Assembly: GCA_001830835.1 (NCBI GenBank)
Contig: MICJ01000030.1
Coordinates: 1 to 34,118, forward strand
Length of the DNA stretch: 34,118 nucleotides
DNA from: Syntrophobacterales bacterium GWC2_56_13
GTDB taxonomy: Bacteria > Desulfobacterota > Syntrophia > Syntrophales > UBA5619
Reading direction: 5' to 3'
Shown here piece after piece: positions 7,653 to 15,895 of this stretch. The notes below the pieces were generated by a model. It searched no databases, was not told where the DNA came from, and saw only the letters and a program-made list of their open reading frames with translations. Every line of letters begins with the position of its first letter. Position 1 is the stretch's first letter. The position numbers and the translations under genes were made by a program.

Positions 7653-7779
7653 AGAGATACTTCACACGATGATGATTCCGGTCTAACGGGGAGCGAATCT
7701 CCTTGCCTTGCATCAGTCGTACAGGCGCTCATCCTCAATCTCCTTTTGGACCGTACTGAAGAAGATGAACATTTGTTCT

Positions 7780-8151
7780 CTATGCTGCGTTGTTAAATTG
7801 TTGATATCTAATATTTAGCAAGTCTCTGTCTGGCCACTCCATTTTGTGTTTAGGCAAAACTATATTTGTCTTATGAAGATCTTTCAGTCCGTGCTGCAAC
7901 ATCGGTCCATCCTTTTCCAGAAGTACATCACGCCTAATCAAGACAGTAAAATCGGGGCTAATTGCCAGAATCAGAGAATCATACGCAGCATGATGAAACT
8001 TGCAGAGGGAAATACCATTGCTGATTTTGGCAGCACCTTCTGGGTGGGAATCCGGTATAATATGTGCTGCATCAAGAAGTTCTGGATGACGTAGCCTGCA
8101 TAAAGCACACCAATCAAAAGCAGCCAGCCGAATAACTGAATCTCTATCCAT
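7780..8151 (-). pseudogene. HNH endonuclease, C-terminal fragment
   Basis: 123 aa corresponding to the C-terminal part of the usual roughly 300-aa HNH_2-type restriction endonuclease. The nuclease core is complete in sequence: CALCRLRHPELLDAAHIIPD, then ISLCKFHHAAYD, with the two CxxC/Cx2H-type zinc ligands and catalytic His of the AAHI motif. The frame is open for about 11 codons upstream of the ATG (SRARSRRDN) and then meets a TAG, so the N-terminal specificity part is missing. It is probably a decayed gene, although the isolated nuclease domain could still be translated. Confidence 0.7.
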
Positions 8152-8265
8152 ATTATCTCGACGAGAGCGTGCCCTACTTATGGACTATTAGCCTGTGAGC
8201 GTTATCACTTTTTCCTTCACTTCCCCATCACATTCTCAAACGACTATTGGACAAATCTCATATTC

Positions 8266-8283
8266 AGTTCAGTGCACTGAACT
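8266..8283. promoter_or_regulatory. Perfect 18-bp palindrome, possible orphan operator
   Basis: AGTTCAGTGCACTGAACT is a perfect dyad without a loop, so it resembles a dimeric repressor site more than a terminator. It lies between the HNH fragment and the DUF1016 fragment, where no intact gene starts. The gene it served may have been deleted. Confidence 0.35.
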
Positions 8284-8286
8284 TAC

Positions 8287-8718
8287 TTATCTATTCGATA
8301 TCATTAAAGCTGGGCGATCTTCCACCCGCAGCAAAAGCCGGTAGTGGGTCCAACTCAATTCGTGACGCAGTGCGTCACAATTCGGAAATGCCTGATAGAA
8401 TAGGCGCATATAGCGGAGATTGGAGGCATCAAATCCGTTCCCAAATTCCATGGTCAGCCGTTCGGCAAGACGCGGCAGCAGCCTGGCGCCGTATTCTGCC
8501 CGGTCCGCACCGCCCTGTTCAAACTCGACAATGTGCCTCCCCATTTCCCAACAGGTGCGCGCCTGAACCACATCCACCGCCCGAAGCGCCTGCTGCCGGG
8601 CCTGCAAGATGAGCGCACGCAACTGGGCCAGCAAGCCGTCCAGATTATAAGCTGTACAAGACGCGCCAGCCTTCCATTTATAGTCCTTCTCCTTGAAAAG
8701 CCTCGGACAGACATCCAC
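8287..8718 (-). pseudogene. DUF1016 (YhcG/PDDEXK-type) N-terminal fragment
   Basis: 143 aa matching only the N-terminal domain of DUF1016 proteins: LRALILQARQQALRAVDVVQ, ARTCWEMGRHIVEFEQGG, NLRYMRLFYQAFP and LSWTHYRLLLRVED. In intact members this is followed by about 200 more residues including a PDDEXK nuclease domain. Here the frame leaves the family right after RVED and stops within 9 codons, so the nuclease part is deleted. The first 20 residues also do not fit, and an ATG with a good ribosome-binding site at about 8674 is in another frame, suggesting a frameshift near the start. Confidence 0.75.
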
Positions 8719-8728
8719 GACATCGGGA

Positions 8729-10222
8729 TCATGGTGGATACCCCTGGACTATACCAGATAGGGAGCAGGTCAAGAGATCCTCAGTCTGGGAGCGTAGATC
8801 ACCTTTTTCGATTATCCGATAGAGATGAGAAACGACCTCCCCGTCGATTTTCCCTTTGGCGACAAGGGAATCGAAATTCTTTCTCACCAAGACGGAATCC
8901 ATCGTTTTTCTGTAAGGGCGATCCGTGGTCATGGCGTCATATCTGTCTGCAATGGACAAAATGCGGGTGGTGAGGTTCAATTCATCGCTACGGAGGCCGT
9001 CGGGATAGCCGCTTCCATCGAGGTTTTCGTGATGATGCCGGATGGGGTCCAGAAGAAGTTTGAATGTCTTTAACGGCATGAGAATGGTTTCCCCGATGAT
9101 CGGATGCCTGTTGATGAGGTCTCTCTCATCGGTGCTGAGCGTCCCCGCTTTAACCAGAACGGAATCCATAATCCCGATCTTGCCTATGTCATGCAAACGG
9201 GAAGCGTCGCGGAGGATTTTGATGCTTTCCTCGGGGAGTCCCATCTCGGACCCAATTTTCTGCGCATATTCGCCCACGCGATCGGAATGACCGCGCGAGT
9301 AAGGATCACGCGCCTCTACCGCCATTGCCAACGCCGCCATGGTTTCAAAATAGGTCTGCTCCGCATCGGCGTTCAACTTTGCGTTTTCAAAAGAAACGGC
9401 CATTTGATTGCTCAAATTGGAAACGATGCCCAAATCGTCCTCTGAAAAATTGTCGCCGTGCTTTTTACCGCTCAACAGCAAGGCGCCCCAGATTGTTCCA
9501 CGATACGTGAGCGAATGGCAGATCAACGGGGGGTCGAACAAACCGGCGGGCTGTTCGGTCTTTCCCATCGCGGGAAGAACGAAGACCCTGTTTTCTTTTG
9601 CAATCAGATCCAGATATGATTTCACGGACGATATCGCCCGGTCGTCGGTGACATCATCCCCTATGCCCACCCTTGACATTAGGGTGTAATGGTCGTTATC
9701 AAAAGAAAACAAGGCGCCCTGTTTCACTCCCAGGGCATCGACCGCCGTCTCCAGAACGAGATGCACCAAACTATCGAAGTTCTCCGCTGAGGAAAGCACA
9801 CTGCTGACCTTTTTCGTCAGCTCCTGAAGCGTCGTCTTTGTTTCCTCCAGTTCCTGAATGTTGTCGTCGAGCCGATTGATGATCTGAGCGAACGATTTGG
9901 CGAGCTCGCCGATTTCTCCTTCCTCATCGACCAGTTTCAGCATGACTTTGGAATCGATCTTTTCAAGGACGGACTTTTTGACCGTTTCCGAAAAAGTAAT
10001 AAAGCGCGCAAGAGCGGCGCGCAGGCTGAGATATCCTACCAACGCGGTCACACCGACCAGGAGCGCAAACAGGCTGAATCGGTCGCGAGAAAATTCGATG
10101 ATCGCATTTTGGTCGTTGTACAGAGTGAAGAGATAAAAAATAAACAGCAGGGGAAGAAGAGCAAAACCCACATACAAAACGGAAAAACGCCTCAATAAAG
10201 TATCCGATTTTTTTGTCTTCAT
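8729..10222 (-). CDS. HD-GYP cyclic-di-GMP phosphodiesterase with GAF domain
   Basis: 497-aa inner-membrane signalling protein. Two membrane segments (about 15-34 and 49-68) are joined by a very short loop, so there is no sizeable periplasmic sensor. A HAMP-like linker and coiled coil (about 70-140), a GAF domain (about 145-285) and an HD-GYP domain (about 292-475) follow. The catalytic signature is complete: His344-Asp345 in RLHDIGKIGI, HPIIGETIL, the HHHENLDGSGYPDG box with Gly405-Tyr406-Pro407, and ADRYDAMTTDRPYR. This predicts hydrolysis of c-di-GMP. The gene stands alone. No ribosome-binding site is evident before the ATG at 10222. It is one of the few intact genes in this part of the accessory region. 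Confidence 0.92.
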   Translation of the reverse strand: MKTKKSDTLLRRFSVLYVGFALLPLLFIFYLFTLYNDQNAIIEFSRDRFSLFALLVGVTALVGYLSLRAALARFITFSETVKKSVLEKIDSKVMLKLVDEEGEIGELAKSFAQIINRLDDNIQELEETKTTLQELTKKVSSVLSSAENFDSLVHLVLETAVDALGVKQGALFSFDNDHYTLMSRVGIGDDVTDDRAISSVKSYLDLIAKENRVFVLPAMGKTEQPAGLFDPPLICHSLTYRGTIWGALLLSGKKHGDNFSEDDLGIVSNLSNQMAVSFENAKLNADAEQTYFETMAALAMAVEARDPYSRGHSDRVGEYAQKIGSEMGLPEESIKILRDASRLHDIGKIGIMDSVLVKAGTLSTDERDLINRHPIIGETILMPLKTFKLLLDPIRHHHENLDGSGYPDGLRSDELNLTTRILSIADRYDAMTTDRPYRKTMDSVLVRKNFDSLVAKGKIDGEVVSHLYRIIEKGDLRSQTEDLLTCSLSGIVQGYPP

Positions 10223-10338
10223 TTTTTATGGTAAATGATACAAAACGAGCATCGCAGCATCTCGCCTGTTTAATCTCTCCGGGTCAAATCCCCAGTCGCT
10301 CGCAACGAAGAAGAGAGTGCTTCTGGTTCATCAAGATA

Positions 10339-10358
10339 CCCCGCTGCTTGAGGCGGGG
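10339..10358. repeat. IS200/IS605-type end hairpin, solo remnant
   Basis: CCCCGC-tgcttgag-GCGGGG preceded by AAGATA and followed by AGATTCA. This is the form of a subterminal hairpin of IS200/IS605 elements, but no transposase gene is near, and it differs from the hairpins of the complete element at 5.3-5.9 kb. Probably a scar or a small non-autonomous derivative. The rest of 10223-10483 shows nothing else. Confidence 0.4.
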
Positions 10359-10483
10359 AGATTCATTTTCTGTTTTTTACACATGCATGGCCTTATTCCT
10401 TGTCATGGCGAGCCAAAGTGAGCGACCCTGCTTTATCTGCGACAGACAGATTCATCTTTCAACCTACAGCGGATCAATGGTTA

Positions 10484-10726
10484 TTAATGGTGGTGCGAAG
10501 TTGTCGTTTCCCCCGACGTAGAGGCGGCAATGGCAGCGACCGCGACAGCGGCTACGACAACCCCGGCAGCAATCGTTCCCGCACCGATCCCTGCAGCAGC
10601 GCCTGCTCCGGCGGTGCCTCCCGCACCTGCAGCGCCTTCCGCCTGGGCAAACGCCTGAAGGGGAATTGCCAGCGAGAAAATGCACAACACTCCGATACCG
10701 AATGCATACTTTCTGAATTTTCGCAT
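10484..10726 (-). CDS. Small exported Gly/Ala-rich protein with His tail
   Basis: 80 aa. A signal peptide (basic MRKFRKY, hydrophobic core, likely cut after QAFAQA) is followed by a Gly/Ala-rich stretch, a hydrophobic segment TIAAGVVVAAVAVAAIAAS (about 51-70) and the polar end TSGETTTSHHH. The layout is like that of many small proteobacterial envelope proteins of unknown function that end in a Thr/His-rich tail; metal binding by the three histidines is possible but unproven. The ATG has AGAGG 8 nt upstream. A 23-codon reading frame with a strong ribosome-binding site lies directly upstream on the same strand. Confidence 0.65.
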   Translation of the reverse strand: MRKFRKYAFGIGVLCIFSLAIPLQAFAQAEGAAGAGGTAGAGAAAGIGAGTIAAGVVVAAVAVAAIAASTSGETTTSHHH

Positions 10727-10743
10727 AGGAATAACCTCTTTAG

Positions 10744-10815
10744 TCAGTTGAAATCGAGACCTTGAATTTTGCCTCCTGTAATTGACAGCACCGAAAACCC
10801 TTCACAGGAATGCAT
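10744..10815 (-). CDS. Possible 23-aa leader peptide
   Basis: Short frame starting MHSCEGF and ending QGLDFN, with an excellent AGGAGG 8 nt before its ATG. Its stop is 17 bp upstream of the start of the small exported protein, so translation of the two could be coupled. It could also be chance. There is no similarity I can name. Confidence 0.3.
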   Translation of the reverse strand: MHSCEGFSVLSITGGKIQGLDFN

Positions 10816-11309
10816 AGTATCCCCTCCTGCATCATACATGCCAGCAATCAGCGCAACGGTAGCCAGTTATAACATGCTGAACTCACGACTCCTGTTTCGC
10901 AAAAAGAGGAGAGTGTTTTGCTATTCGCTGCTGTTTATGGAGGGGCGGCTATGGAAGCAATTCCAGTAATTAATGGAACCTATTCCCGTGATGAAGGGAA
11001 GCCTTTTTCTGCCGACGGTCGCTTTAATGATTTACGACTGAAATGTGGTATAGATAGGCAAATTCAGAAAAACAACACTACAAGAAGAAAGGTGTCCGGT
11101 AACTTAATGGGGAAATGGCAGGCATGGCACTCCACCTTTGCGGCCGCCTCTTCGCGCAAAGGCGCCCCTCTTCTCCCTTCCCGCGGGCATCCGTTGCAAT
11201 GCTTATTTCCAGCAGGAGAAGTCCGCGCGATCATGATGTGTGAGTGTACGAAGGGTGAAGGGAAGGGTCGAGGACGGGGCTCGTTGCGCTGATTTCCCAT
11301 AACGCTCGG
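10816..11309. other. Intergenic, no gene recognised
   Basis: About 490 bases without a convincing gene. Plus-strand and minus-strand frames exist here (for example 10918-11292), but they lack ribosome-binding sites and recognisable protein character. No terminator or repeat stands out. Confidence 0.3.
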
Positions 11310-11800
11310 TCAGTCGGGCTTGGACATCTCCCGATAGATCTGGGTGTCGATGGCGTCGAAAAACCGTTCGTATTGCTCTTTTCCAAGTAGCCGCCTCATT
11401 TCCCATCCCGTTGACGTCTTCTTCTCGGTGATGATGGAGAGCGTCACTTCTCTTTCCTTCCGGTTGACCTCACGGATGCGGGCCAGGCTCCGAATTCTCC
11501 ATTCACCTTGGACGATGTAGTCCGATGTTACTTCATGCGTGTCTTCGTTGATGGTCGCGTTCCCAGGGCTTTGTCCTTGAAGATCTGATAGATGGCCCGC
11601 ATAATGTACTTTTCGTTGGCCTGGTAAACGTGGGTGAATTCATCTGGCTTGTCGATGGGTTCACCATCTTCCCCGCAGGAGCAAAGAACCATGTTGCAGA
11701 CCGCGATAAGTGTCAGGATGACGAGTAGAAACGATCGAGGGCGTTTCTTTGTTTCGGCATGATCGGGGCGAAGCACTCTGCGAAGGAATTGCATTTTCAT
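11310..11800 (-). pseudogene. Putative lipoprotein interrupted by a frameshift
   Basis: The 5' frame (11800 down to about 11565) encodes a basic start, a hydrophobic stretch LVILTLIAVCNMVL and a lipobox-like LCSC, then IDKPDEFTHVYQANEKYIMRA and IYQIFKDKALG. It then leaves good coding and stops at 11528. Shifting by one base at the CTGGGA run near 11565 restores a frame to 11310 that reads NATINEDTHEV, VQGEWRIRSLARIREVNR, SIITEKKTSTGWEMRRLLG and ends QIYREMSKPD. The whole would be about 163 aa, an exported lipoprotein of unknown function. One missing G explains it, either a true mutation or a sequencing error in the G run. Confidence 0.65.
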
Positions 11801-11807
11801 TTTAAAA

Positions 11808-12146
11808 TCATAATTTCATCATCTGAGCCAACATCTGCTCCAGTGCCGTCTGGTTGGGAGCAAGAAAAGGGGTCGAGGTAGGGACCGTCGCAAGCAACTC
11901 CAGGAACTGTTCGGTCTTTCCTCTCGCCGGTGGTAAGTGTGCCGAGAAGATCATTTTCGGGTCAATTTGACGAATTCCATCTAGCGCCTGGCTGAATTTG
12001 CTCGGTTCAATCTTATGAACCCACAGGCTGTCCGCGCTGGCCCAACCGATCATACCTTGAGCAGCCATGGAAAGATTGGCTGATTGACGAACTGAAGGGC
12101 TCTGCTCTTCGGAGATGAAGTCAGGCATGCACTTTGGCCTCTTCAA
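11808..12146 (-). pseudogene. MBL-fold metallo-hydrolase, C-terminal fragment
   Basis: The frame from about 12120 to 11808 matches the C-terminal end of metallo-beta-lactamase-fold hydrolases: GMIGWASADSLWVHKIE, LDGIRQIDPKMIFSAHLPPA and APNQTALEQMLAQM. The metal-binding HxHxDH part that should precede it is absent; upstream lies the 3' end of the AbiEii-type toxin, whose last codons overlap the first ones here. The fragment therefore marks a junction where the toxin-antitoxin pair replaced most of an older gene. Confidence 0.65.
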
Positions 12147-13008
12147 TTTTCAGTTTGTCGTCCGTGATCGTCGAAAAAAATTCTGCAGACCAGAGGTGAA
12201 CGGCCTCGGGATTTTTTATAAACGGCAGCACATCTTTTTTAGCCTGATCAAAATCAACCGATGTAAATCGTTTGCTTAAACGGCTCTTCAGATCCTTCTC
12301 GGTCAATACCGCATCGGTGGGAAGGTGTCCGGTCTGCTTCATCCGCTCCGCCAGATGCACGATATTCACAGGTATCGATTGGGACAAAAACCAGACATAA
12401 TCGTAAAAATCGCGTCCCTTGACCCTCGTTTTCCATGTCCGGCAGAGCAGCGCGTGCACTTTCCCGGCGAAGAGCGACGGGAGCGAATAGAGGCGCACCG
12501 AATAAGGCACCGGGCGCAGTTGATATTTCATTTCAAAGGTCGCCCCGCGCGGCGGTTGGGTATCCACTTCCAACTTCACCCGGATTTGCTCCTGGGGGTT
12601 GATGCCGGCCACCGGCGGCTGAACCGACGCGATCTTGAGCAGATGAATTTGCGTGCCGCCCTTGATGAAGGCCGATTTGACCGGGGACTCGCTGCGCTTG
12701 ATTTTTTTCTTGACCGTCATCTCCAGACCGTAGGCGCCCAGTTCGTCCTGCACTACCTGCGTGAAGGAGGAAAGATCAAAGGCGAGGTCACTTTTCAGCA
12801 GCGAAAAATCCAGGTCTTCGGAAAAACGGTCCAGCCCGTAAAAAATATGTAAGGCCGTTCCTCCGTAGAAGGCCGCCTTGGCGAAAAAACCGCCGCGGTG
12901 AAGCCCCAGGAGCGCAATCTCCTGGACGATTTTGTTGAGCGCGTGACGGCAGTCGTCCGCCATGCGGCAGTCATACGCTTTGAGCATGTCCTGTATGGCG
13001 CTATGCAT
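12121..13008 (-). CDS. AbiEii/AbiGii-family nucleotidyltransferase toxin
   Basis: 295 aa. Nucleotidyltransferase fold with the motif FYGGTALHIFYGLDRFSED (Gly49-Gly50) and the metal-binding Asp65-x-Asp67 (EDLDFSLL). The downstream KVHALLCRTWKTRVKGRDFYD segment is typical of AbiEii toxins, which inactivate tRNAs by adding nucleotides in the studied members. Its ATG overlaps the stop region of the antitoxin gene by 8 bp, the usual coupled layout of type IV AbiE pairs. AbiE systems act in abortive phage infection and plasmid stabilisation. The 3' end overlaps a metallo-hydrolase fragment. Confidence 0.9.
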   Translation of the reverse strand: MHSAIQDMLKAYDCRMADDCRHALNKIVQEIALLGLHRGGFFAKAAFYGGTALHIFYGLDRFSEDLDFSLLKSDLAFDLSSFTQVVQDELGAYGLEMTVKKKIKRSESPVKSAFIKGGTQIHLLKIASVQPPVAGINPQEQIRVKLEVDTQPPRGATFEMKYQLRPVPYSVRLYSLPSLFAGKVHALLCRTWKTRVKGRDFYDYVWFLSQSIPVNIVHLAERMKQTGHLPTDAVLTEKDLKSRLSKRFTSVDFDQAKKDVLPFIKNPEAVHLWSAEFFSTITDDKLKIEEAKVHA

Positions 13009-13600
13009 CGTTTGCCTCGCCTTCCAGCCATTTCAGAAGCAGCCGGAGAATTTGTTTTCTGTACAGCGGCGCCAGAAACATAATGCTTGCCCGGTCAAGA
13101 GAAAGGACAGCCTCGGGTTCCATCCGCCAGTCCTCAAACAGCAATGCCTTGAGGGCCTTGACGCTGCCGATGCCCCGCGTCTTGTAGAGCGTATCGCAAA
13201 GCGCCTTTTCCGCCGTGGCCATCAGATAGCTCTGACCGTTTTCCTCTCCCAGTAAAACGCCGTAAGGAAAGACCGCGGCTGGAAGATAGTAGTAGTAAAA
13301 ATCTCCCAAGGGCGTGTGAAAGCGACGATTCTTATTTTTGTTGTAAACCGCCGACGTAACGGATTGCACCCGTTCCGGAATCAGCCCGTAATGGGCCAGG
13401 GCGTATTCAAAAGAGATGTAGGACGGACCGTAAATGACGGAAGCGAGACTTTTGAGGGAATGGCCGGTTTCCCGCGCTTCCAGAAAGAGCCCCCGGCGCA
13501 CCTGAATCACGTCGCCTGACTTGATCATCCGGGTCAGGCGGGCCTTCGGCGAGGCGTAGTCCCGAAGCTCGTGCATCAGGGTCAAATGATCCTTTGGCAT
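13001..13600 (-). CDS. AbiEi-family antitoxin
   Basis: 199 aa. The N-terminal winged-helix region (SPKARLTRMIKSGDVIQVRRGLFL) and the YISFEYALAHYGLIPERV segment match AbiEi antitoxins, which repress their own promoter and neutralise AbiEii. The ATG at 13600 is preferred: GGAGAG lies just upstream, and the alternative ATG at 13621 would overlap the -10 element of the only good promoter. The gene overlaps the toxin by 8 bp. Confidence 0.9.
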   Translation of the reverse strand: MPKDHLTLMHELRDYASPKARLTRMIKSGDVIQVRRGLFLEARETGHSLKSLASVIYGPSYISFEYALAHYGLIPERVQSVTSAVYNKNKNRRFHTPLGDFYYYYLPAAVFPYGVLLGEENGQSYLMATAEKALCDTLYKTRGIGSVKALKALLFEDWRMEPEAVLSLDRASIMFLAPLYRKQILRLLLKWLEGEANDA

Positions 13601-13619
13601 AATCTCTCCAGTAAGTATC

Positions 13620-13648
13620 AATTTATTGTACTACTTGGAGAAAGTCAA
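13620..13648 (-). promoter_or_regulatory. Promoter of the AbiE pair
   Basis: Minus-strand TTGACT (13643-13648), 17 bp, TAAATT (13620-13625). Transcription would start near 13612, leaving a leader of about 12 nt that just contains the GGAGAG site. Confidence 0.5.
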
Positions 13649-13723
13649 CGCTATTTTGGAGGTTGCGCTGCGACTTTCTTTCGGTAATGTGTGAGCAAGA
13701 TCTGTAACGCTACAGAATACCTC

Positions 13724-13772
13724 TTGACAGATGCACATTGATTATGCATATTCATACATACAATATTGCATA
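13724..13772 (+). promoter_or_regulatory. vapBC promoter with overlapping inverted-repeat operator
   Basis: TTGACA (13724-13729), 17 bp, CATATT (13747-13752). An inverted repeat covers the -10: TATGCATATT (13743-13752) and AATATTGCATA (13762-13772), arms identical except for one extra base. This is the expected position for VapB/VapBC autorepression. Confidence 0.55.
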
Positions 13773-13793
13773 TCAGGAAGGGGGGGTGAAATT

Positions 13794-13991
13794 GTGAGGA
13801 CGACGCTGAACATAGACGGCAATCTTTTGGATCAGGCGGTGCAGTTGACCGGCATTGCGGAAAAAACCCAACTGGTCAGACTGGGACTTGAATCACTGAT
13901 CGCAAGGGAAAGCGCCAAGCGGCTGGCTCTATTGGGAGGAACAGAGAAAGGGCTGGAGGAGATACCCCGCAGGAAAGGCGTAGAGGCATAA
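13794..13991 (+). CDS. vapB: VapB-type antitoxin
   Basis: 65 aa from a GTG at 13794, chosen because a G-rich ribosome-binding site (AAGGGGGGG) ends 6 nt before it; the longer ATG start at 13731 would translate the operator. The ribbon-helix-helix start (RTTLNIDGNLLDQA) and KTQLVRLGLESLIARESA are typical of VapB antitoxins with a C-terminal LGGTEK...IPRRK toxin-binding tail. It is followed by vapC after one base and likely represses the promoter in front of it. Confidence 0.9.
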   Translation: MRTTLNIDGNLLDQAVQLTGIAEKTQLVRLGLESLIARESAKRLALLGGTEKGLEEIPRRKGVEA

Positions 13992-13992
13992 C

Positions 13993-14364
13993 ATGGTTTT
14001 GGTCGATACCTCCGTATGGGTAGCGCATTTGCGCGACGGCAGTAAGAGACTTGAAGCACTGCTCCATGAAGGACATGTCCTCTGTCATCCATTGATCATC
14101 GGGGAATTGGCGTGCGGAAATCTGAAGAATAGAGAGCCAATCCTTCGTTTTCTTCGGCAACTGCCGATGGCCGTCGTGGCGGGACATGAAGAAGTGCTGA
14201 TCTTCATCGAGCGCCATGCTTTGATGGGAAAAGGGTTGGGGTGGATCGATACCCACCTGCTTGCTTCCGCCTTTTTGAGCAATGTTCCGCTGTGGACGCT
14301 CGATAAGCCGCTGGATCGGATCTCGTCTTCACTGGGGCTGTCTTATCCAGGTGCGTTGGGATAA
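13993..14364 (+). CDS. vapC: VapC-type PIN-domain ribonuclease toxin
   Basis: 123 aa. PIN domain with the acidic active-site residues Asp5 (VLVDTSVW), Glu38 (IIGELACG), Asp86 (GWIDTHLLAS) and Asp104 (TLDKPLD). VapC toxins are Mg-dependent endoribonucleases that cleave tRNA or rRNA. All four carboxylates and full length are present, so it should be active. It starts 1 bp after vapB. Confidence 0.93.
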   Translation: MVLVDTSVWVAHLRDGSKRLEALLHEGHVLCHPLIIGELACGNLKNREPILRFLRQLPMAVVAGHEEVLIFIERHALMGKGLGWIDTHLLASAFLSNVPLWTLDKPLDRISSSLGLSYPGALG

Positions 14365-14463
14365 CGTGAATGTGCATGATCAGAATCAACTTTTCAGGCA
14401 GTCAAAAAGTACGCTTGAAGAATCAAAACCGGGTATACGGAAACCCGTATCGGGGGTAAAGTC

Positions 14464-15759
14464 ATGAATGGTGTGCTCATGGTCATCGTCATAGCCATTT
14501 TGGTTGTGATCGCCATTATCCAAATTTTCCTCCTTCTTCGCAAAGTTCCTGTGGATCTGAACCCTGTCCAACAGGCCATTCAATCTGTGGAGCAATCCTA
14601 TGAGCGCACGGAGCGATCCGTAAGGGAGGAAATCGCCAAGAACCGGGAGGAGACAACCAGGGCGCTTCAGCAATCCCGTGAGGAGCTTAGCGGTGCGCTT
14701 AAAGGGGTCGGGGACACGCTGTTCCAGCAGTTCGGCGTACTCACGCAGACCACCGATAGGAAACTCGACATGCTGAAGGAGGCCGTGGAACAGCGTCTTC
14801 ATGCGATTCAGGCGGATAACGCCAGGCAACTGGATCAGATGCGGGCGACCGTGGATGAGAAGCTCCAGGGTACGCTGGAGAAGCGTCTGGGCGAGTCATT
14901 CAAACAGGTTAGCGAAAGGCTGGAGCAGGTCTATAAAGGATTGGGCGAGATGCAATCCCTGGCGACCGGCGTGGGCGATCTGAAGAAGGTGCTGACGAAC
15001 GTGAAAACCCGCGGTACATGGGGCGAGGTGCAACTTGGAGCCATGTTGGAACAGGTGCTCACGCCGGATCAATATGCGGCTAATGTGGCAACGAAAGACG
15101 GCGGTGAGCGGGTAGAATTCGCCATAAAGCTCCCGGGCCGGAGCGAGGATGACAAAGAGATCGTGTGGCTTCCCGTCGATGCCAAGTTCCCCGTGGAAGA
15201 CTATCAGCGCCTCATGGATGCTCAGGAGAAGGCCGATGCCGAATCTGCGGAGAGCGCCGCAAAACAGCTTGAGACACGCATCAGGCAATGCGCGGGAGAT
15301 ATCTGCAACAAGTACCTGAACCCGCCGAAGACGACCGACTTCGGCATCCTGTTCCTGCCCACGGAGGGCTTGTTTGCCGAAGTCATCCGCCGCACCGGCC
15401 TTGTCGAATTCGTCCAACGGGAATGCCGGGTGATGATCGCCGGACCGACTACGCTTTGGGCGCTCCTCAACAGCCTGCAAATGGGTTTCAGGACGCTGAC
15501 GATTCAGAAACGATCCAGCGAAGTCTGGAACCTGCTGTCGGCGGTCAAGACGGAGTGGACGAAATACGGAGATGTTTTGACCAAGGTGCAGAAAAAGATC
15601 CACGAGGCATCGGACACCATCGAACAGGCCCAGACGCGAACGCGGGCAATCGGGCGTAAATTGAAGGATGTACAGGAATTACCCGCTGCAGAAACCAAAG
15701 CGGTGCTGATGATGGAAAATAGCAGCGGAACATCTGACAATGAGACAGACGAGGCGTGA
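14464..15759 (+). CDS. rmuC: DNA recombination protein RmuC
   Basis: 431 aa. An N-terminal membrane segment (about 3-24), a long coiled coil (about 35-150) and the RmuC domain (about 160-400) with VKTRGTWGEVQLGAMLEQ, VWLPVDAKFPVEDYQRL and the LNSLQMGFRTLTIQKRS segment. RmuC is a PD-(D/E)XK-related protein that limits inversions and recombination at short repeats; its precise reaction is not settled. A hairpin-like ATACGG/CCGTAT lies just upstream. It is intact, between toxin-antitoxin pairs. RmuC genes are chromosomal in most bacteria, so this could be a native anchor within the accessory region. Confidence 0.93.
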   Translation: MNGVLMVIVIAILVVIAIIQIFLLLRKVPVDLNPVQQAIQSVEQSYERTERSVREEIAKNREETTRALQQSREELSGALKGVGDTLFQQFGVLTQTTDRKLDMLKEAVEQRLHAIQADNARQLDQMRATVDEKLQGTLEKRLGESFKQVSERLEQVYKGLGEMQSLATGVGDLKKVLTNVKTRGTWGEVQLGAMLEQVLTPDQYAANVATKDGGERVEFAIKLPGRSEDDKEIVWLPVDAKFPVEDYQRLMDAQEKADAESAESAAKQLETRIRQCAGDICNKYLNPPKTTDFGILFLPTEGLFAEVIRRTGLVEFVQRECRVMIAGPTTLWALLNSLQMGFRTLTIQKRSSEVWNLLSAVKTEWTKYGDVLTKVQKKIHEASDTIEQAQTRTRAIGRKLKDVQELPAAETKAVLMMENSSGTSDNETDEA

Positions 15760-15895
15760 TGACAATTCGACCTCATCCAACAGCACTGCGGGCTCAAGGA
15801 CGTTTGAGTTTCCACGCAGACCAAAGCACACCGATCCGCTGTTCATCATCGCCTCCGCGTATGGGGCGAAGAGGAGGATGGTGCAGCATGCCGGC

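Noticed and set aside
10262-10300. tRNA-like T-loop (GGGTCAAATCCC)
   Set aside because: No acceptor, D or anticodon stem can be formed around it.
10918-11292. Plus-strand frame of 124 codons
   Set aside because: No ribosome-binding site, composition not protein-like, and no recognisable family; treated as non-coding.
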